Counted from the stretch's first letter, positions 51,362 through 60,666 are shown. The stretch: DNA of 64,000 bases from Mariniflexile jejuense (GCF_042675665.1 NZ_JBHTJI010000001.1:2418001-2482000), one strand, 5' to 3'. The notes: generated from the letters alone by a model not told the origin. Program-made: numbers and translations.

Positions 51362-53233
51362 ATGTTTAATGAAGTTTACGATGTTATAGTAGTTGGTGCT
51401 GGTCATGCAGGAAGCGAAGCTGCTGCTGCTGCTGCCAACATGGGAAGTAAAACATTACTTGTTACAATGAACCTTCAAAACATTGCACAAATGTCTTGTA
51501 ACCCTGCCATGGGTGGTATTGCAAAAGGACAAATTGTTCGCGAGATAGATGCGCTTGGTGGTTATAGTGGTATCGTGTCTGATACGTCTGCTATTCAATT
51601 TAAAATGCTAAACAAATCTAAAGGGCCAGCAATGTGGAGTCCAAGGGTTCAAAGCGATAGAATGCGTTTTGCTGAAGATTGGCGCTTAATGTTAGAAGCT
51701 ACTCCAAACTTAGATTTTTATCAAGAAATGGTTTCGGGATTGTTAATTGAAAACCACAAGGTAGTTGGTGTTAAAACGTCGCTTGGTGTTGAGATAAAAG
51801 CAAAATCTGTGGTGCTTACAAACGGCACTTTTTTAAACGGTTTAATTCATATAGGTGATAAGAATTTTGGAGGTGGTAGAGCAGGTGAAAAAGCAGCTAC
51901 GGGTATTACTGAACAATTAGTTTCTTTAGGTTTTGATTCTGGAAGAATGAAAACAGGAACGCCACCAAGGGTTGATGGACGTTCACTAGATTATTCAAAA
52001 ATGATTGAACAACCTGGTGATGAAAACCCTGAAAAATTTTCGTATTTGGATGTTACAAAACCATTACAAAATCAGCGTTCTTGTCACATGACTTATACTA
52101 GTGAATTGGTGCACGATTTACTTCGCGAAGGCTTTGATAGATCGCCAATGTTTAATGGTCGAATTAAAAGTTTAGGACCTAGATATTGCCCATCTATTGA
52201 AGATAAAATTAATCGTTTTGCAGATAAAGATAGGCATCAATTATTTGTAGAACCAGAAGGTTGGAATACATGCGAAGTGTATGTAAATGGTTTTTCAACA
52301 TCACTTCCAGAAGATGTTCAATTTAAAGCATTACGTTCAGTTGTAGGTTTTGAAAACGTGAAATTTTTTAGGCCAGGTTATGCTATTGAATATGATTACT
52401 TTCCACCAACACAATTAAAACATACTTTAGAAACAAAGCTAATTGAAGGTTTGTATTTTGCAGGACAAATAAATGGTACTACAGGTTATGAAGAAGCGGC
52501 TTCTCAAGGTTTGATGGCTGGTATAAATGCGAGTTTAAAAGCGCATGAAAAAGACGCTTTTACATTAAAAAGAGATGAAGCTTATATTGGTGTTTTAATA
52601 GACGATTTAATTACTAAAGGTACAGAAGAACCATATCGCATGTTTACATCTCGTGCGGAATATAGAACTTTGTTGCGACAAGATAATGCCGATTTACGTT
52701 TAACGCCTAAAGGTTTTGAGCTTGGTTTAGCTAGTGAAAAGCGTTTGCGAAGAATGGAAGAAAAACATGATGCTGCAGAAAAATTTGTTGAGTTTTTTGC
52801 TCAAACAAGTGTGAAGCCAGAAGACGCAAATCCTGTTTTAGAAGCTAAAGAATCGTCGTTAATTAAACAGTCTGATAAGATGTTTAAAATATTTTCAAGA
52901 CCAAACATAACCATTGATGATATGCGCAATTTTAGTTTGGTTGAAGATTATATTAAAGATAATGATTTGGATAATGAAATCATAGAGCAAGCTGAAATTC
53001 AAATAAAATACGCTGGCTATATTTCAAAAGAAAAGAATAACGCGGATAAATTAAGTAGGTTAGAATATGTAAAAATACCTTCTGATTTTGATTACTCGCA
53101 AATCAAATCTATGAGTTTTGAAGCGCGTGAAAAGCTTAGAAAAATACAACCAACAACAGTTTCTCAAGCATCAAGAATAAGCGGAGTATCACCAAACGAC
53201 ATTTCTGTTTTGTTGGTCTATATGGGGCGATAA
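51362..53233 (+). CDS. mnmG: tRNA U34 carboxymethylaminomethyl-modifying enzyme, FAD-binding subunit
   Basis: 623 residues. N-terminal FAD motif VIVVGAGHAGSEAAAAAANMG, then the family signatures SCNPAMGGIAKGQIVREIDALGG, GTFLNGLIHIG and AGQINGTTGYEEAASQGL, and a C-terminal helical domain ending SPNDISVLLVYMG. With MnmE it modifies wobble uridine. The gene is flanked on both sides by identical parS-like palindromes, and the first is in its leader. mnmE is not in the window. Confidence 0.96.
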   Translation: MFNEVYDVIVVGAGHAGSEAAAAAANMGSKTLLVTMNLQNIAQMSCNPAMGGIAKGQIVREIDALGGYSGIVSDTSAIQFKMLNKSKGPAMWSPRVQSDRMRFAEDWRLMLEATPNLDFYQEMVSGLLIENHKVVGVKTSLGVEIKAKSVVLTNGTFLNGLIHIGDKNFGGGRAGEKAATGITEQLVSLGFDSGRMKTGTPPRVDGRSLDYSKMIEQPGDENPEKFSYLDVTKPLQNQRSCHMTYTSELVHDLLREGFDRSPMFNGRIKSLGPRYCPSIEDKINRFADKDRHQLFVEPEGWNTCEVYVNGFSTSLPEDVQFKALRSVVGFENVKFFRPGYAIEYDYFPPTQLKHTLETKLIEGLYFAGQINGTTGYEEAASQGLMAGINASLKAHEKDAFTLKRDEAYIGVLIDDLITKGTEEPYRMFTSRAEYRTLLRQDNADLRLTPKGFELGLASEKRLRRMEEKHDAAEKFVEFFAQTSVKPEDANPVLEAKESSLIKQSDKMFKIFSRPNITIDDMRNFSLVEDYIKDNDLDNEIIEQAEIQIKYAGYISKEKNNADKLSRLEYVKIPSDFDYSQIKSMSFEAREKLRKIQPTTVSQASRISGVSPNDISVLLVYMGR

Positions 53234-53296
53234 ACTCCAGTGAAAATTAATATATTTTTAATTAATACTTGTTGTTAAATAATATATTAATAAGGT

Positions 53297-53312
53297 TGTT
53301 CCACGTGGAACA
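53297..53312. promoter_or_regulatory. parS: parS-like site 2 (downstream of mnmG)
   Basis: A second perfect TGTTCCACGTGGAACA palindrome, 64 bp after the mnmG stop and 1969 bp from the first. Two exact copies this close are typical of ParB-binding clusters near chromosome origins. Confidence 0.8.
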
Positions 53313-53332
53313 TGTGTTTTTTAAAACAAAAA

Positions 53333-53365
53333 CGTCATTGTGAGAAACGAAGCAATCTCATAAAA
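53333..53365. repeat. Dispersed-type intergenic repeat (CGTCATTG...GAAGCAATC)
   Basis: CGTCATTG followed by TGAGAAACGAAGCAATC and TCATAA. This closely resembles the CGTCATTGCGAGxxACGAAGCAATC repeat I recall from many bacterial genomes. It contains a small inverted repeat TGAGA / TCTCA (53341-53345 with 53356-53360). It lies between parS site 2 and the methyltransferase gene. Only one copy was noticed here, so the repeat status rests on recall. Confidence 0.55.
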
Positions 53366-53403
53366 TTAAACTAGAATAAAATTATTAAATCATTATTGAA
53401 TTC

Positions 53404-54267
53404 GTGGTGAACAAAAACAAAGAAAACATATATATAAAAGTAAAAGACTTTTCCGTTTCAGGAGAAGTTTTTGATTTAGAAGAAAACCAAGAATTCGGTT
53501 TTCTTGAAACAACACCACAACCAGCTTCTGATAAATTATCTGATTATTACAAAAGCGACGATTATATATCACATACAAATTCAAAAAGAAATTTATTTGA
53601 AAAAGTATATCATATAGTAAGACACATTTCTGTAATTCAAAAATTGAAATTAATTAACAGTTTTTCTTCTTCTTCTGAAAAAACACTTTTAGATGTAGGT
53701 TGTGGCACAGGCGATTTTTTACAAGCTGCAAAAAATAATCATTGGGAAATTTTTGGTATTGAACCAAACCAAGAGGCGAGAACCATTGCTAATATAAAAA
53801 CAGATAATGCCGTTTTTAATACCCAAAAGCTTTCTGAATTTGAGAGTAAATCTTTTGATGTTATTACACTTTGGCATGTTTTAGAGCATTTACCAAATTT
53901 AGAAGAACAGATAGCTATTTTTAAAAAATTATTAAAACCTCAAGGTATTTTAATAATTGCCGTGCCAAATTACAAAAGTTATGATGCTAATTATTATAAA
54001 GAGTTTTGGGCAGCTTATGATGTGCCAAGGCATCTTTGGCATTTTAATAAAGCATCAATTTCAAAATTATTTTTAAAGGCTTCTATGCAGGTAACAAAAA
54101 TTAAACCCATGTATTTTGATGCGTTTTATGTAAGCATGCTTTCCGAAAAGTATAAAAATGGCAAAATGAATTTTTTTAAAGGTTTTTGGCTTGGTTTAAT
54201 TTCAAATATAAAAGCAATCCAAACAAAAGAGGCTTCTTCGTTAATTTATGTTATAAAAAACAAGTAA
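53404..54267 (+). CDS. Class I SAM-dependent methyltransferase
   Basis: 287 residues from a GTG (a second GTG follows at once, so 53407 is equally possible). The SAM motif is LLDVGCGTGDFLQAA, then FDVITLWHVLEHLPN and GILIIAVPNYKS, a Methyltransf_11/12/23 pattern. The N-terminal part (CxxC absent) and the C-terminal YDVPRHLWHFNKASI resemble methyltransferases of surface-polysaccharide pathways. Substrate unknown. Stand-alone gene. Confidence 0.85.
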   Translation: MVNKNKENIYIKVKDFSVSGEVFDLEENQEFGFLETTPQPASDKLSDYYKSDDYISHTNSKRNLFEKVYHIVRHISVIQKLKLINSFSSSSEKTLLDVGCGTGDFLQAAKNNHWEIFGIEPNQEARTIANIKTDNAVFNTQKLSEFESKSFDVITLWHVLEHLPNLEEQIAIFKKLLKPQGILIIAVPNYKSYDANYYKEFWAAYDVPRHLWHFNKASISKLFLKASMQVTKIKPMYFDAFYVSMLSEKYKNGKMNFFKGFWLGLISNIKAIQTKEASSLIYVIKNK

Positions 54268-54464
54268 AAATTAATTTTAAGCCTTTTTAAGCCTTTTCAA
54301 TGGGTTAAACATATAAATACTAGCCTTTTTTTTGAAAGTTGATTTAAAAGCGTGTAGCGAATTCATTTTCGATAGCTATCAACTATAATTATAATTATTT
54401 AGTATAGATTTTAACTATTTTTTAAAATCGGTTAAATTTCTACTTTATTTCTAGTTTACTTTAT

Positions 54465-54472
54465 TACTTTTG
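54465..54472 (+). promoter_or_regulatory. Candidate -7 promoter box for the OmpH-like gene
   Basis: TACTTTTG followed by CTT matches TAnnTTTG, 21 bp before the ATG at 54494. Confidence 0.5.
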
Positions 54473-54493
54473 CTTTCGTTAAAAACTAAATAA

Positions 54494-55009
54494 ATGAAAA
54501 ATATATTTTATGTTGCAGCAGTAGCGTTTGCATTAACTGCTTGCCAAAATGAATCGAAAATTGGATTTGTTGATAATGGCATAGTAATAAACGACTACCA
54601 AGAAAAAAAAGACGTTGAAACAAAATTTCAAGCAAAAGAAGAAGCTTTTAGAAAAAAAGCTGATAGTGTTGGAAAAGAATTTCAATTAGAAGTTCAAGAA
54701 ACGCAATTAACAGCTCAAAAAGCAGGACAAGCAAAAGCACAGGAGTTAATGGGTGGTTTACAACAAAAACAACAATTGCTTCAACAAAAAATGCAAATGG
54801 AGCAACAACAGTTACAACAGGAGTTTCAAACCGAAATTGACTCGGTAATTAGTAAAGTAAAAAAGCATGTTAAAGCTTACGGTAAAAAGAATGGTTATAC
54901 ATACATTTTAGGAACAAGTGAAGGTGCTGCAACAGTAATGTATGGAACTGAAAAGAATGATTTAACTAAAATTATTTTAGAAGAATTAAATAAAGAATAC
55001 AAAAAATAA
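54494..55009 (+). CDS. OmpH/Skp-like periplasmic chaperone, lipoprotein
   Basis: 171 residues. A lipoprotein signal ends at Cys17 (AFALTAC). IGFVDNGIVINDYQEKKDVETKF matches the OmpH N-terminus, followed by a long Gln/Lys/Glu coiled coil (~45-125) and the C-terminal YTYILGTSEGAATVMYG with EELNKEY. Skp-like proteins guard unfolded outer-membrane proteins. The predicted lipid anchor differs from classical soluble Skp. Single gene, with terminator. Confidence 0.85.
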   Translation: MKNIFYVAAVAFALTACQNESKIGFVDNGIVINDYQEKKDVETKFQAKEEAFRKKADSVGKEFQLEVQETQLTAQKAGQAKAQELMGGLQQKQQLLQQKMQMEQQQLQQEFQTEIDSVISKVKKHVKAYGKKNGYTYILGTSEGAATVMYGTEKNDLTKIILEELNKEYKK

Positions 55010-55040
55010 TTTTTTGTAAAAACTTAATAATCAATAAATT

Positions 55041-55076
55041 AACCTCTTTTAACACATGTTTTAAAGAGGTTTTTTT
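55041..55076 (+). terminator. Terminator after the OmpH-like gene
   Basis: Stem AACCTCTTT / AAAGAGGTT (55041-55049 with 55063-55071) followed by a run of T. It lies just before the convergent holB stop. Confidence 0.8.
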
Positions 55077-55083
55077 ATGGTGT

Positions 55084-56238
55084 TTACTCAGCCTTTTTGT
55101 GAAGCAGTCTAGTTAGTTTAATAGACAAATCGGTTAATATAATTTTAGAGTTTCCATTGCGCTCAATGTGGTAAATAGCATTTTGTAGTTCGTCGCTAAT
55201 CTCTAAAATATTGTTTCCGTGTACAAAAGGCGCAAAGTTTTCAAGCTTAAATTTTTCGGTTTTAGGTTCTAAAAAAACCAGTTCGTTTGCATTATAATTC
55301 ATTAATAGTGCTTGCCTAAAAAAGTCTAAGCAAAAATTTAAAAATTGCTTTTGGGTTTCTCTACCGGTTTTAGAGATATCGTCGCTCCAAGAAATTAAAT
55401 CGTGAATAGCGGCTTTATTGCCTTTGGCTTTAAATGCACTACGAATCCAGAAAATAAACCACGTTTCAAACTGAATATCTTCAGAATCTTGATACACCAA
55501 ATCGCATGCTTTATTATAATTTCCATTAGCTTGATGTGCAATTTTTGTGGCAACCGAACTTTCTAAACCATACTGTTTTATCAAGCCGTTTTTTATCACT
55601 TCTTCAGCTAATGGCGGAAAATGTAACACTTGGCAACGCGAGCGTATTGTGTTGATAATCTGCTCTTCATCTTCAGCAATTAAAATAAAAACGGTTTTAT
55701 TTGGTGGTTCTTCAATAAGTTTTAAAAGCTTGTTTGCACAGGCAGTATTCATTTTTTCAGCCATCCAAATAAGCATCACTTTATAACCACCTTCGTATGA
55801 TTTTAGAGCCAATGCTTTTACAATATCTTGCGCTTCATCAACACCAATTTGCCCTTGTTTATTATCAACACCTAGCAATTTATACCAATCAAATAAATTT
55901 CCGTAAGGTTGTTCTTTTAAAAGTTGACGCCATTCTTCTAAATAATGACTTGAAACAGGATGACTTTTAGCCTTATCACTAGTAGTAACAGGAAATGCAA
56001 AATGTAAATCTGGATGTGAAAAACTCTTAAATTTTATGTTACAAGACTCATTTCCAGTACTATTATCACCATTAGTATTACCGCACAAAATATACTGCGC
56101 ATAAGCAATAGCCATGGGCAAGGTACCACAACCTTCAGGTCCAACAAATAATTGTGCATGCGGAATTCTACCATTATCAACACTTTGTGTTAAATGGTTT
56201 TTAAGGTGTTCTTGTCCTAAAATATCTGTGAAAAGCAT
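55084..56238 (-). CDS. holB: DNA polymerase III delta' subunit
   Basis: 384 residues. AAA+ clamp-loader pattern: ILGQEHLKNHLTQSVDNGRIPHAQLFVGPEGCGTLPMA (a Walker-A-like loop with a modified GK), KVMLIWMAEKMNTACANKLLKLIEEPP, and TIRSRCQVLHFPPL (SRC motif). Part of the replicative clamp loader. A minus-strand TAGGTTTG box (56243-56250) lies only 4 bp before the ATG, so the transcript may be nearly leaderless. Confidence 0.92.
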   Translation of the reverse strand: MLFTDILGQEHLKNHLTQSVDNGRIPHAQLFVGPEGCGTLPMAIAYAQYILCGNTNGDNSTGNESCNIKFKSFSHPDLHFAFPVTTSDKAKSHPVSSHYLEEWRQLLKEQPYGNLFDWYKLLGVDNKQGQIGVDEAQDIVKALALKSYEGGYKVMLIWMAEKMNTACANKLLKLIEEPPNKTVFILIAEDEEQIINTIRSRCQVLHFPPLAEEVIKNGLIKQYGLESSVATKIAHQANGNYNKACDLVYQDSEDIQFETWFIFWIRSAFKAKGNKAAIHDLISWSDDISKTGRETQKQFLNFCLDFFRQALLMNYNANELVFLEPKTEKFKLENFAPFVHGNNILEISDELQNAIYHIERNGNSKIILTDLSIKLTRLLHKKAE

Positions 56239-56579
56239 CGAACAAACCTACACAATTTTTATTACATCTTAAAACGCAATTTTTGTCGTTCTTGAGCAGG
56301 TATAAATCTATAACCTAGATAAAAATACAAACCGATATGTGATTTTTTAAATTAAAATTAAATCACTTAAGAAATTGATTTAAAAATAATTTCAAGCTAC
56401 ATCGTTTTCGTTTAAAAACAGGTTTTGTAGCACTATTTAATTAGTTACATTTGTAAATCAAATACTTAAAAAATAATATTTATATATAATGAAATCGCGT
56501 TTATCAAAAACAAAAAGCAAATTAAAATTATTGTAAAAGCGATTCCATAAAACCAAAAAAAAACAAATAAATACCTTTT
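56239..56579. other. 341-bp divergent intergenic region (holB / pgk)
   Basis: No conserved gene is visible. It holds the minus-strand holB promoter box (56243-56250), a well-formed pgk promoter (56424-56453) and a leader of about 120 nt before pgk. That leader contains a 15-codon basic ORF (56489-56536, MKSRLSKTKSKLKLL) and a weak inverted repeat AATCGC (56493-56498) / GCGATT (56539-56544). Confidence 0.55.
56424..56453 (+). promoter_or_regulatory. Promoter of pgk (-33 and -7 boxes)
   Basis: TTTG (56424-56427), 18 bp, then TACATTTG (56446-56453). Both elements and the spacing fit the Bacteroidota sigma consensus. This is the best two-box promoter noticed in the window. Transcription should start near 56458. 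Confidence 0.65.
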
Positions 56580-57767
56580 ATGAAAACGCTTAACGATTTT
56601 AATTTCGAAAACAAAAAAGCATTAATTCGTGTAGATTTTAATGTGCCTTTAAATGAAAACTTTGAAGTAACTGATGATACCCGAATAGTATCAGCAAAAC
56701 CAACAATTATTAAAATTTTAGAAGATGGCGGAAGCTGTATTTTAATGTCGCATTTAGGACGTCCAAAAGGCGTTCAAGAGGAGTTTTCATTGCGCCATAT
56801 TGCAAAAAAAGTTGAAGAAATTTTAGGCGTAAAAGTAAAGTTTGTAGATGCGTGTGTAGGTGAAAAAGCAGCGGCAGCAGCTGCAGCTTTACAACCAGGA
56901 GAAATTTTATTACTAGAAAACTTACGTTTCCATAAAGAAGAAGAAGCTGGTGATAAAGCATTTGCAGAACAATTATCAAAATTAGGCGATATTTATGTAA
57001 ATGATGCGTTTGGTACAGCGCACAGAGCGCATGCATCAACTACTATTGTAGCGGCATTTTTTCCAAAAAACAAATGTTTTGGTTATTTATTAGCACAAGA
57101 AATTGAAAGCATAAACAAAGTATTGAAAGATGGTGAAAAACCAGTATTGGCAGTACTTGGTGGCGCAAAAGTATCTTCAAAAATTACCATTATTGAAAAT
57201 ATTTTAGATGCTGTAGATCATTTAATTATTGGTGGTGGTATGGCATTTACATTTATAAAAGCGCAAGGTGGAAAAATAGGAAACTCAATTTGTGAAGATG
57301 ATAAACAAGAATTAGCTTTAGATATTTTGAAAAAAGCAAAAGCTAAAAACGTGCAAGTTCATATTCCTGTTGATGTGATTGCTGCCGATGCTTTTAGTAA
57401 TGATGCTAACACGCAAGTTGTTGATATTGATGTAATTCCAGATGGTTGGGAAGGTGTTGATGCTGGACCAAAATCCAGAAAACAATTTCACGATGTTGTT
57501 ATGCAATGTAAAACCATCCTTTGGAATGGTCCATTAGGCGTTTTTGAAATGGAAAGTTTTGCTGGCGGAACTATTGAATTAGGAAACTCTATTGCTGAAG
57601 CTACTAAAAATGGTGCGTTTTCACTTGTTGGTGGTGGAGACTCAGTTGCTGCTGTTAAACAATTTGGTTTTGAAGACAAAGTAAGCTACGTAAGTACTGG
57701 TGGTGGCGCAATGCTTGAAAGTTTAGAAGGTATTGTCTTACCAGGAATAGCTGCAATATTAGAATAA
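56580..57767 (+). CDS. pgk: Phosphoglycerate kinase
   Basis: 395 residues, the standard length. N-terminal RVDFNVPLNENFEVTDDTRI, substrate-site SHLGRPKG, LLLENLRFHKEEE and the C-terminal nucleotide-site GGGDSVAAVKQFG are all present. Glycolytic ATP-forming step in the cytoplasm. Own promoter and a leader of about 120 nt. The transglycosylase gene follows 68 bp later. Confidence 0.97.
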   Translation: MKTLNDFNFENKKALIRVDFNVPLNENFEVTDDTRIVSAKPTIIKILEDGGSCILMSHLGRPKGVQEEFSLRHIAKKVEEILGVKVKFVDACVGEKAAAAAAALQPGEILLLENLRFHKEEEAGDKAFAEQLSKLGDIYVNDAFGTAHRAHASTTIVAAFFPKNKCFGYLLAQEIESINKVLKDGEKPVLAVLGGAKVSSKITIIENILDAVDHLIIGGGMAFTFIKAQGGKIGNSICEDDKQELALDILKKAKAKNVQVHIPVDVIAADAFSNDANTQVVDIDVIPDGWEGVDAGPKSRKQFHDVVMQCKTILWNGPLGVFEMESFAGGTIELGNSIAEATKNGAFSLVGGGDSVAAVKQFGFEDKVSYVSTGGGAMLESLEGIVLPGIAAILE

Positions 57768-57835
57768 AGTTAATTAAGTTTTTATTTTAACTTAAAAAAT
57801 ACGAATTTAGCCATAATATCGTTCAATATAACCAA

Positions 57836-59362
57836 ATGAATAGATTTATGGCTTTTCGATTTTTTATAGCAATATTATTTTTAAATATTACATTGTGTTT
57901 TTCGCAAATGAAAGACACGATTTCCGTTACAAACAAAAAAACAGATTTAAAACAGCTTCGTACTCAAAAAGATAGTCTTTTAATTAGAAAAGTAGAGGTT
58001 GATTTGTATGCTTCTGATTTAGATGATAAATGGCTTGAAGAACTGTATAGCAATTCATTATACGACACCATATATAGCTCAATTACAGATATTTCGTTTG
58101 AAGAGGTTGATTACCCTGAACTTTCAACCGAATTATTAAAATCTAGATTAGCAGATTTAAGTTCAAGAACACCTTTCAATGTAGAATATAATCCAGCATT
58201 AGAAAGCGTTATAAAATCGTATTTAAAAAACAGAAGAAGCTCCTTTCAAAAACTTATCGATTTAAGTGCTTTTTACTTCCCAATGTTTGAGCGTGAATTA
58301 GATATTCATGATCTTCCACTTGAAATAAAATATTTAGCCATTGTAGAATCGGCATTAAAACCAAGAGCAAAATCTAGAGTAGGTGCTGCTGGTTTATGGC
58401 AGTTTATGTACACAACAGGAAAAATGTACGGATTGGATGTAAGTAGTTATGTAGATGAACGTAGCGACCCAATAAAATCTACCGAAGCCGCAGCAAAATA
58501 TTTATCAAAACTTTACGAAATTTTTGGCGATTGGGATTTGGCACTTGCAGCCTACAATTCAGGTCCTGGAAATGTTACAAAAGCCATTCGTCGCTCAGGT
58601 GGTTACCAAAATTATTGGAATATAAGACACAATTTACCACGCGAAACAGCCGGTTATTTACCAGCATTTTTAGCAACCATGTATATTTTTGAATATGCTG
58701 AGGAACATGGTTTTAAAAAACCAAAACCAGAAGTAGCTTTTTTTGAAACCGATACGATACGAGTGAAGCAGATGATTACTTTAGATCAAGTTTCGGAATT
58801 TACAGGCGTTGAAATGGAAGAATTACAGTTTTTAAACCCATCATACAAACTTGATATTATTCCTTATGTAAAAGGTGAAAATTATATTCTTAGATTACCA
58901 AGAAGGGTAGTGGGCGATTTTGTTAGTAATGAAGATTCCATATATGGTTTTGCAACAGAAGAATTCAATAAGCGTGAAAAACCAATGCCTCAGTTGTTTG
59001 AAGCCGATTCTAAAATTACCTATAAAGTTCGGTCGGGCGATTTCTTAGGTCGAGTTGCTAGAAAGTACGCCGTTCGAGTAAGTGATATAAAAAAATGGAA
59101 TGGTTTACGCAGTAATAATTTGAAAATTGGTCAACGATTAGTTTTATATCCAAAAAACGCACGTTCAATTACAACTTCAAAATCAAGTAAAACAAAATCT
59201 GTCTCCAAAAACGCAAAAACTTATACAGTTAGAAATGGAGACTCATTATGGAGCATATCTCAAAAATTCCCTGGAGTTTCTGTTCAAAATATTAAAGATT
59301 GGAACGGTATTAGTGGTAGTAAATTAAAACCAGGAATGAAACTTAAGGTTTCTAAAAGTTAA
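57836..59362 (+). CDS. MltD-like lytic transglycosylase with two LysM domains
   Basis: 508 residues with a signal peptide (FIAILFLNITLCFSQ). An SLT domain (~150-290) has catalytic Glu171 in AIVESALKPRAKSRVGAAGLWQF, then ALAAYNSGPGNVTKAIRR. Two LysM peptidoglycan-binding domains lie at about 393-437 and 461-507. It cleaves glycan strands in the periplasm during wall turnover. It is followed 22 bp later by the DUF4837 lipoprotein gene, likely one transcript. Confidence 0.92.
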   Translation: MNRFMAFRFFIAILFLNITLCFSQMKDTISVTNKKTDLKQLRTQKDSLLIRKVEVDLYASDLDDKWLEELYSNSLYDTIYSSITDISFEEVDYPELSTELLKSRLADLSSRTPFNVEYNPALESVIKSYLKNRRSSFQKLIDLSAFYFPMFERELDIHDLPLEIKYLAIVESALKPRAKSRVGAAGLWQFMYTTGKMYGLDVSSYVDERSDPIKSTEAAAKYLSKLYEIFGDWDLALAAYNSGPGNVTKAIRRSGGYQNYWNIRHNLPRETAGYLPAFLATMYIFEYAEEHGFKKPKPEVAFFETDTIRVKQMITLDQVSEFTGVEMEELQFLNPSYKLDIIPYVKGENYILRLPRRVVGDFVSNEDSIYGFATEEFNKREKPMPQLFEADSKITYKVRSGDFLGRVARKYAVRVSDIKKWNGLRSNNLKIGQRLVLYPKNARSITTSKSSKTKSVSKNAKTYTVRNGDSLWSISQKFPGVSVQNIKDWNGISGSKLKPGMKLKVSKS

Positions 59363-59384
59363 TGTTCCTTAAACCTAAATTTAA

Positions 59385-60395
59385 ATGATGCGAAATATAC
59401 TTTTTTCAGCAATTTTACTAACTGTTTTAGTATCCTGTAAAGAAAAAAAATCGTCTGATGACAAAATTATTCTAGATTCATCAGGTAATATTAACAATGT
59501 ATCGGTTGTTTTAGACAACGAATTGTGGGATGGTAGCATAGGCGAAACCATAAGAAATGTATTGGCAGCACCTATTTACGGGTTACCACAAGACGAACCC
59601 ATGTTTACTATTAGCCAAATTCCACCATCGGTATTTTCAGACTTTGTTACAAAAAACAGAACGATTTTAAAAATTGAGATTAAAAAAGAAGCAGGTATAG
59701 ATATTTTAAATAATGTATATGCGCAACCTCAAAAAGTTATTGTTGTTTCTGGGAAAACTAGACAAGAAATTATAGATATAATTAACAGTAATGCACCTAA
59801 AATAGTTGAAACATTTAGAAAGGAAGAGCTTGCTGAAAGGCTACGCCAAATGAACAAATCGCCTCACACGTACAAGTCTATACAAGAAAAATTAGGATTA
59901 ACCATTCAATTTCCTTCAGCATATAGAATTGCAAAATCAAGTGATAATTTCTTTTGGATTAGAAAAGATATTACCACAGGAACTACCAATTTAATGCTTT
60001 TTACAGTGCCTTTTAACGATATTAAACGAAATGATAGTTTAGCAAATCAAATAATTAAAATAAGAGATTCTGTTGCAAAACAACATATAAGAGGAAGGCA
60101 AGATGGCGAAATGAATGCTAATGGTGAAAAAATTGAGTCTTACATGACTACTGAAAAAGCCTATGCGCCTTTTGTAAAAGAAACAATAATAAACAACAAG
60201 CCAACCATAGAAACCAAAGGTTTGTGGGATTTAAAACAAGATTTTATGGGTGGACCATTTATAAACTACGCCATTGAAGACAAAATAAACAAACGATGGG
60301 TTATTGTAGAAGGTTTTGCTTTTGCGCCATCGGTTGAAAAACGTGATTATATGCTAGAACTTGAAGCCATTATAAGAACAGTTAAAATAGACTAG
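59385..60395 (+). CDS. DUF4837 family lipoprotein
   Basis: 336 residues with a lipobox at Cys18 (LLTVLVSC). The sequence VVLDNELWDGSIGETIRNVLAAPIYGLPQDEPMF and the C-terminal GLWDLKQDFMGGPFINYAIED match the Bacteroidota family DUF4837, function unknown. Placement directly after the transglycosylase suggests a cell-envelope role, but that is only context. A second ATG one codon later is an equally good start. A strong bidirectional terminator follows. Confidence 0.85.
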   Translation: MMRNILFSAILLTVLVSCKEKKSSDDKIILDSSGNINNVSVVLDNELWDGSIGETIRNVLAAPIYGLPQDEPMFTISQIPPSVFSDFVTKNRTILKIEIKKEAGIDILNNVYAQPQKVIVVSGKTRQEIIDIINSNAPKIVETFRKEELAERLRQMNKSPHTYKSIQEKLGLTIQFPSAYRIAKSSDNFFWIRKDITTGTTNLMLFTVPFNDIKRNDSLANQIIKIRDSVAKQHIRGRQDGEMNANGEKIESYMTTEKAYAPFVKETIINNKPTIETKGLWDLKQDFMGGPFINYAIEDKINKRWVIVEGFAFAPSVEKRDYMLELEAIIRTVKID

Positions 60396-60411
60396 CTTTC
60401 GCATAAAACGA

Positions 60412-60444
60412 AAAAAGACCAACGCATCACGTTGGTCTTTTTTT
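60412..60444. terminator. Bidirectional terminator between DUF4837 and tatA genes
   Basis: A perfect 13-bp stem AAAAAGACCAACG / CGTTGGTCTTTTT (60412-60424 with 60430-60442) and a 5-nt loop, with A and T runs on both sides, between convergent genes. Confidence 0.88.
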
Positions 60445-60464
60445 ATATTAAAAAGCCTGATAAA

Positions 60465-60647
60465 TTACTTTTTATCTTCTTTTTTGTCGTCTTCTCTACT
60501 AGCATCCTTAAACTCTTTAATACCGCTACCAAGTCCTCTCATTAATTCAGGAATTTTTTTACCTCCAAACAATAACAAAACAACTACGATTATCAGTACT
60601 ACTTGCATTGGGCCAATAGCTCCTAAAAATATATCTATAGAAATCAT
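60465..60647 (-). CDS. tatA: Twin-arginine translocase TatA/TatE subunit
   Basis: 60 residues: a hydrophobic helix (MQVVLIIVVVLLLFGG) then the hinge and amphipathic helix FGGKKIPELMRGLGSGIKEFKDA and a charged tail. It forms the pore of the Tat pathway for folded proteins. tatC is not in the window, so the gene is separate from it. A minus-strand TAACTTTG box lies at 60667-60674. Confidence 0.92.
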   Translation of the reverse strand: MISIDIFLGAIGPMQVVLIIVVVLLLFGGKKIPELMRGLGSGIKEFKDASREDDKKEDKK

Positions 60648-60666
60648 AACTATTAATTTTATGTTG

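Noticed and set aside
57767..57793. AAGTTAA...TTAACTT after pgk as a terminator
   Set aside because: A weak AT-only stem without a following T-run.
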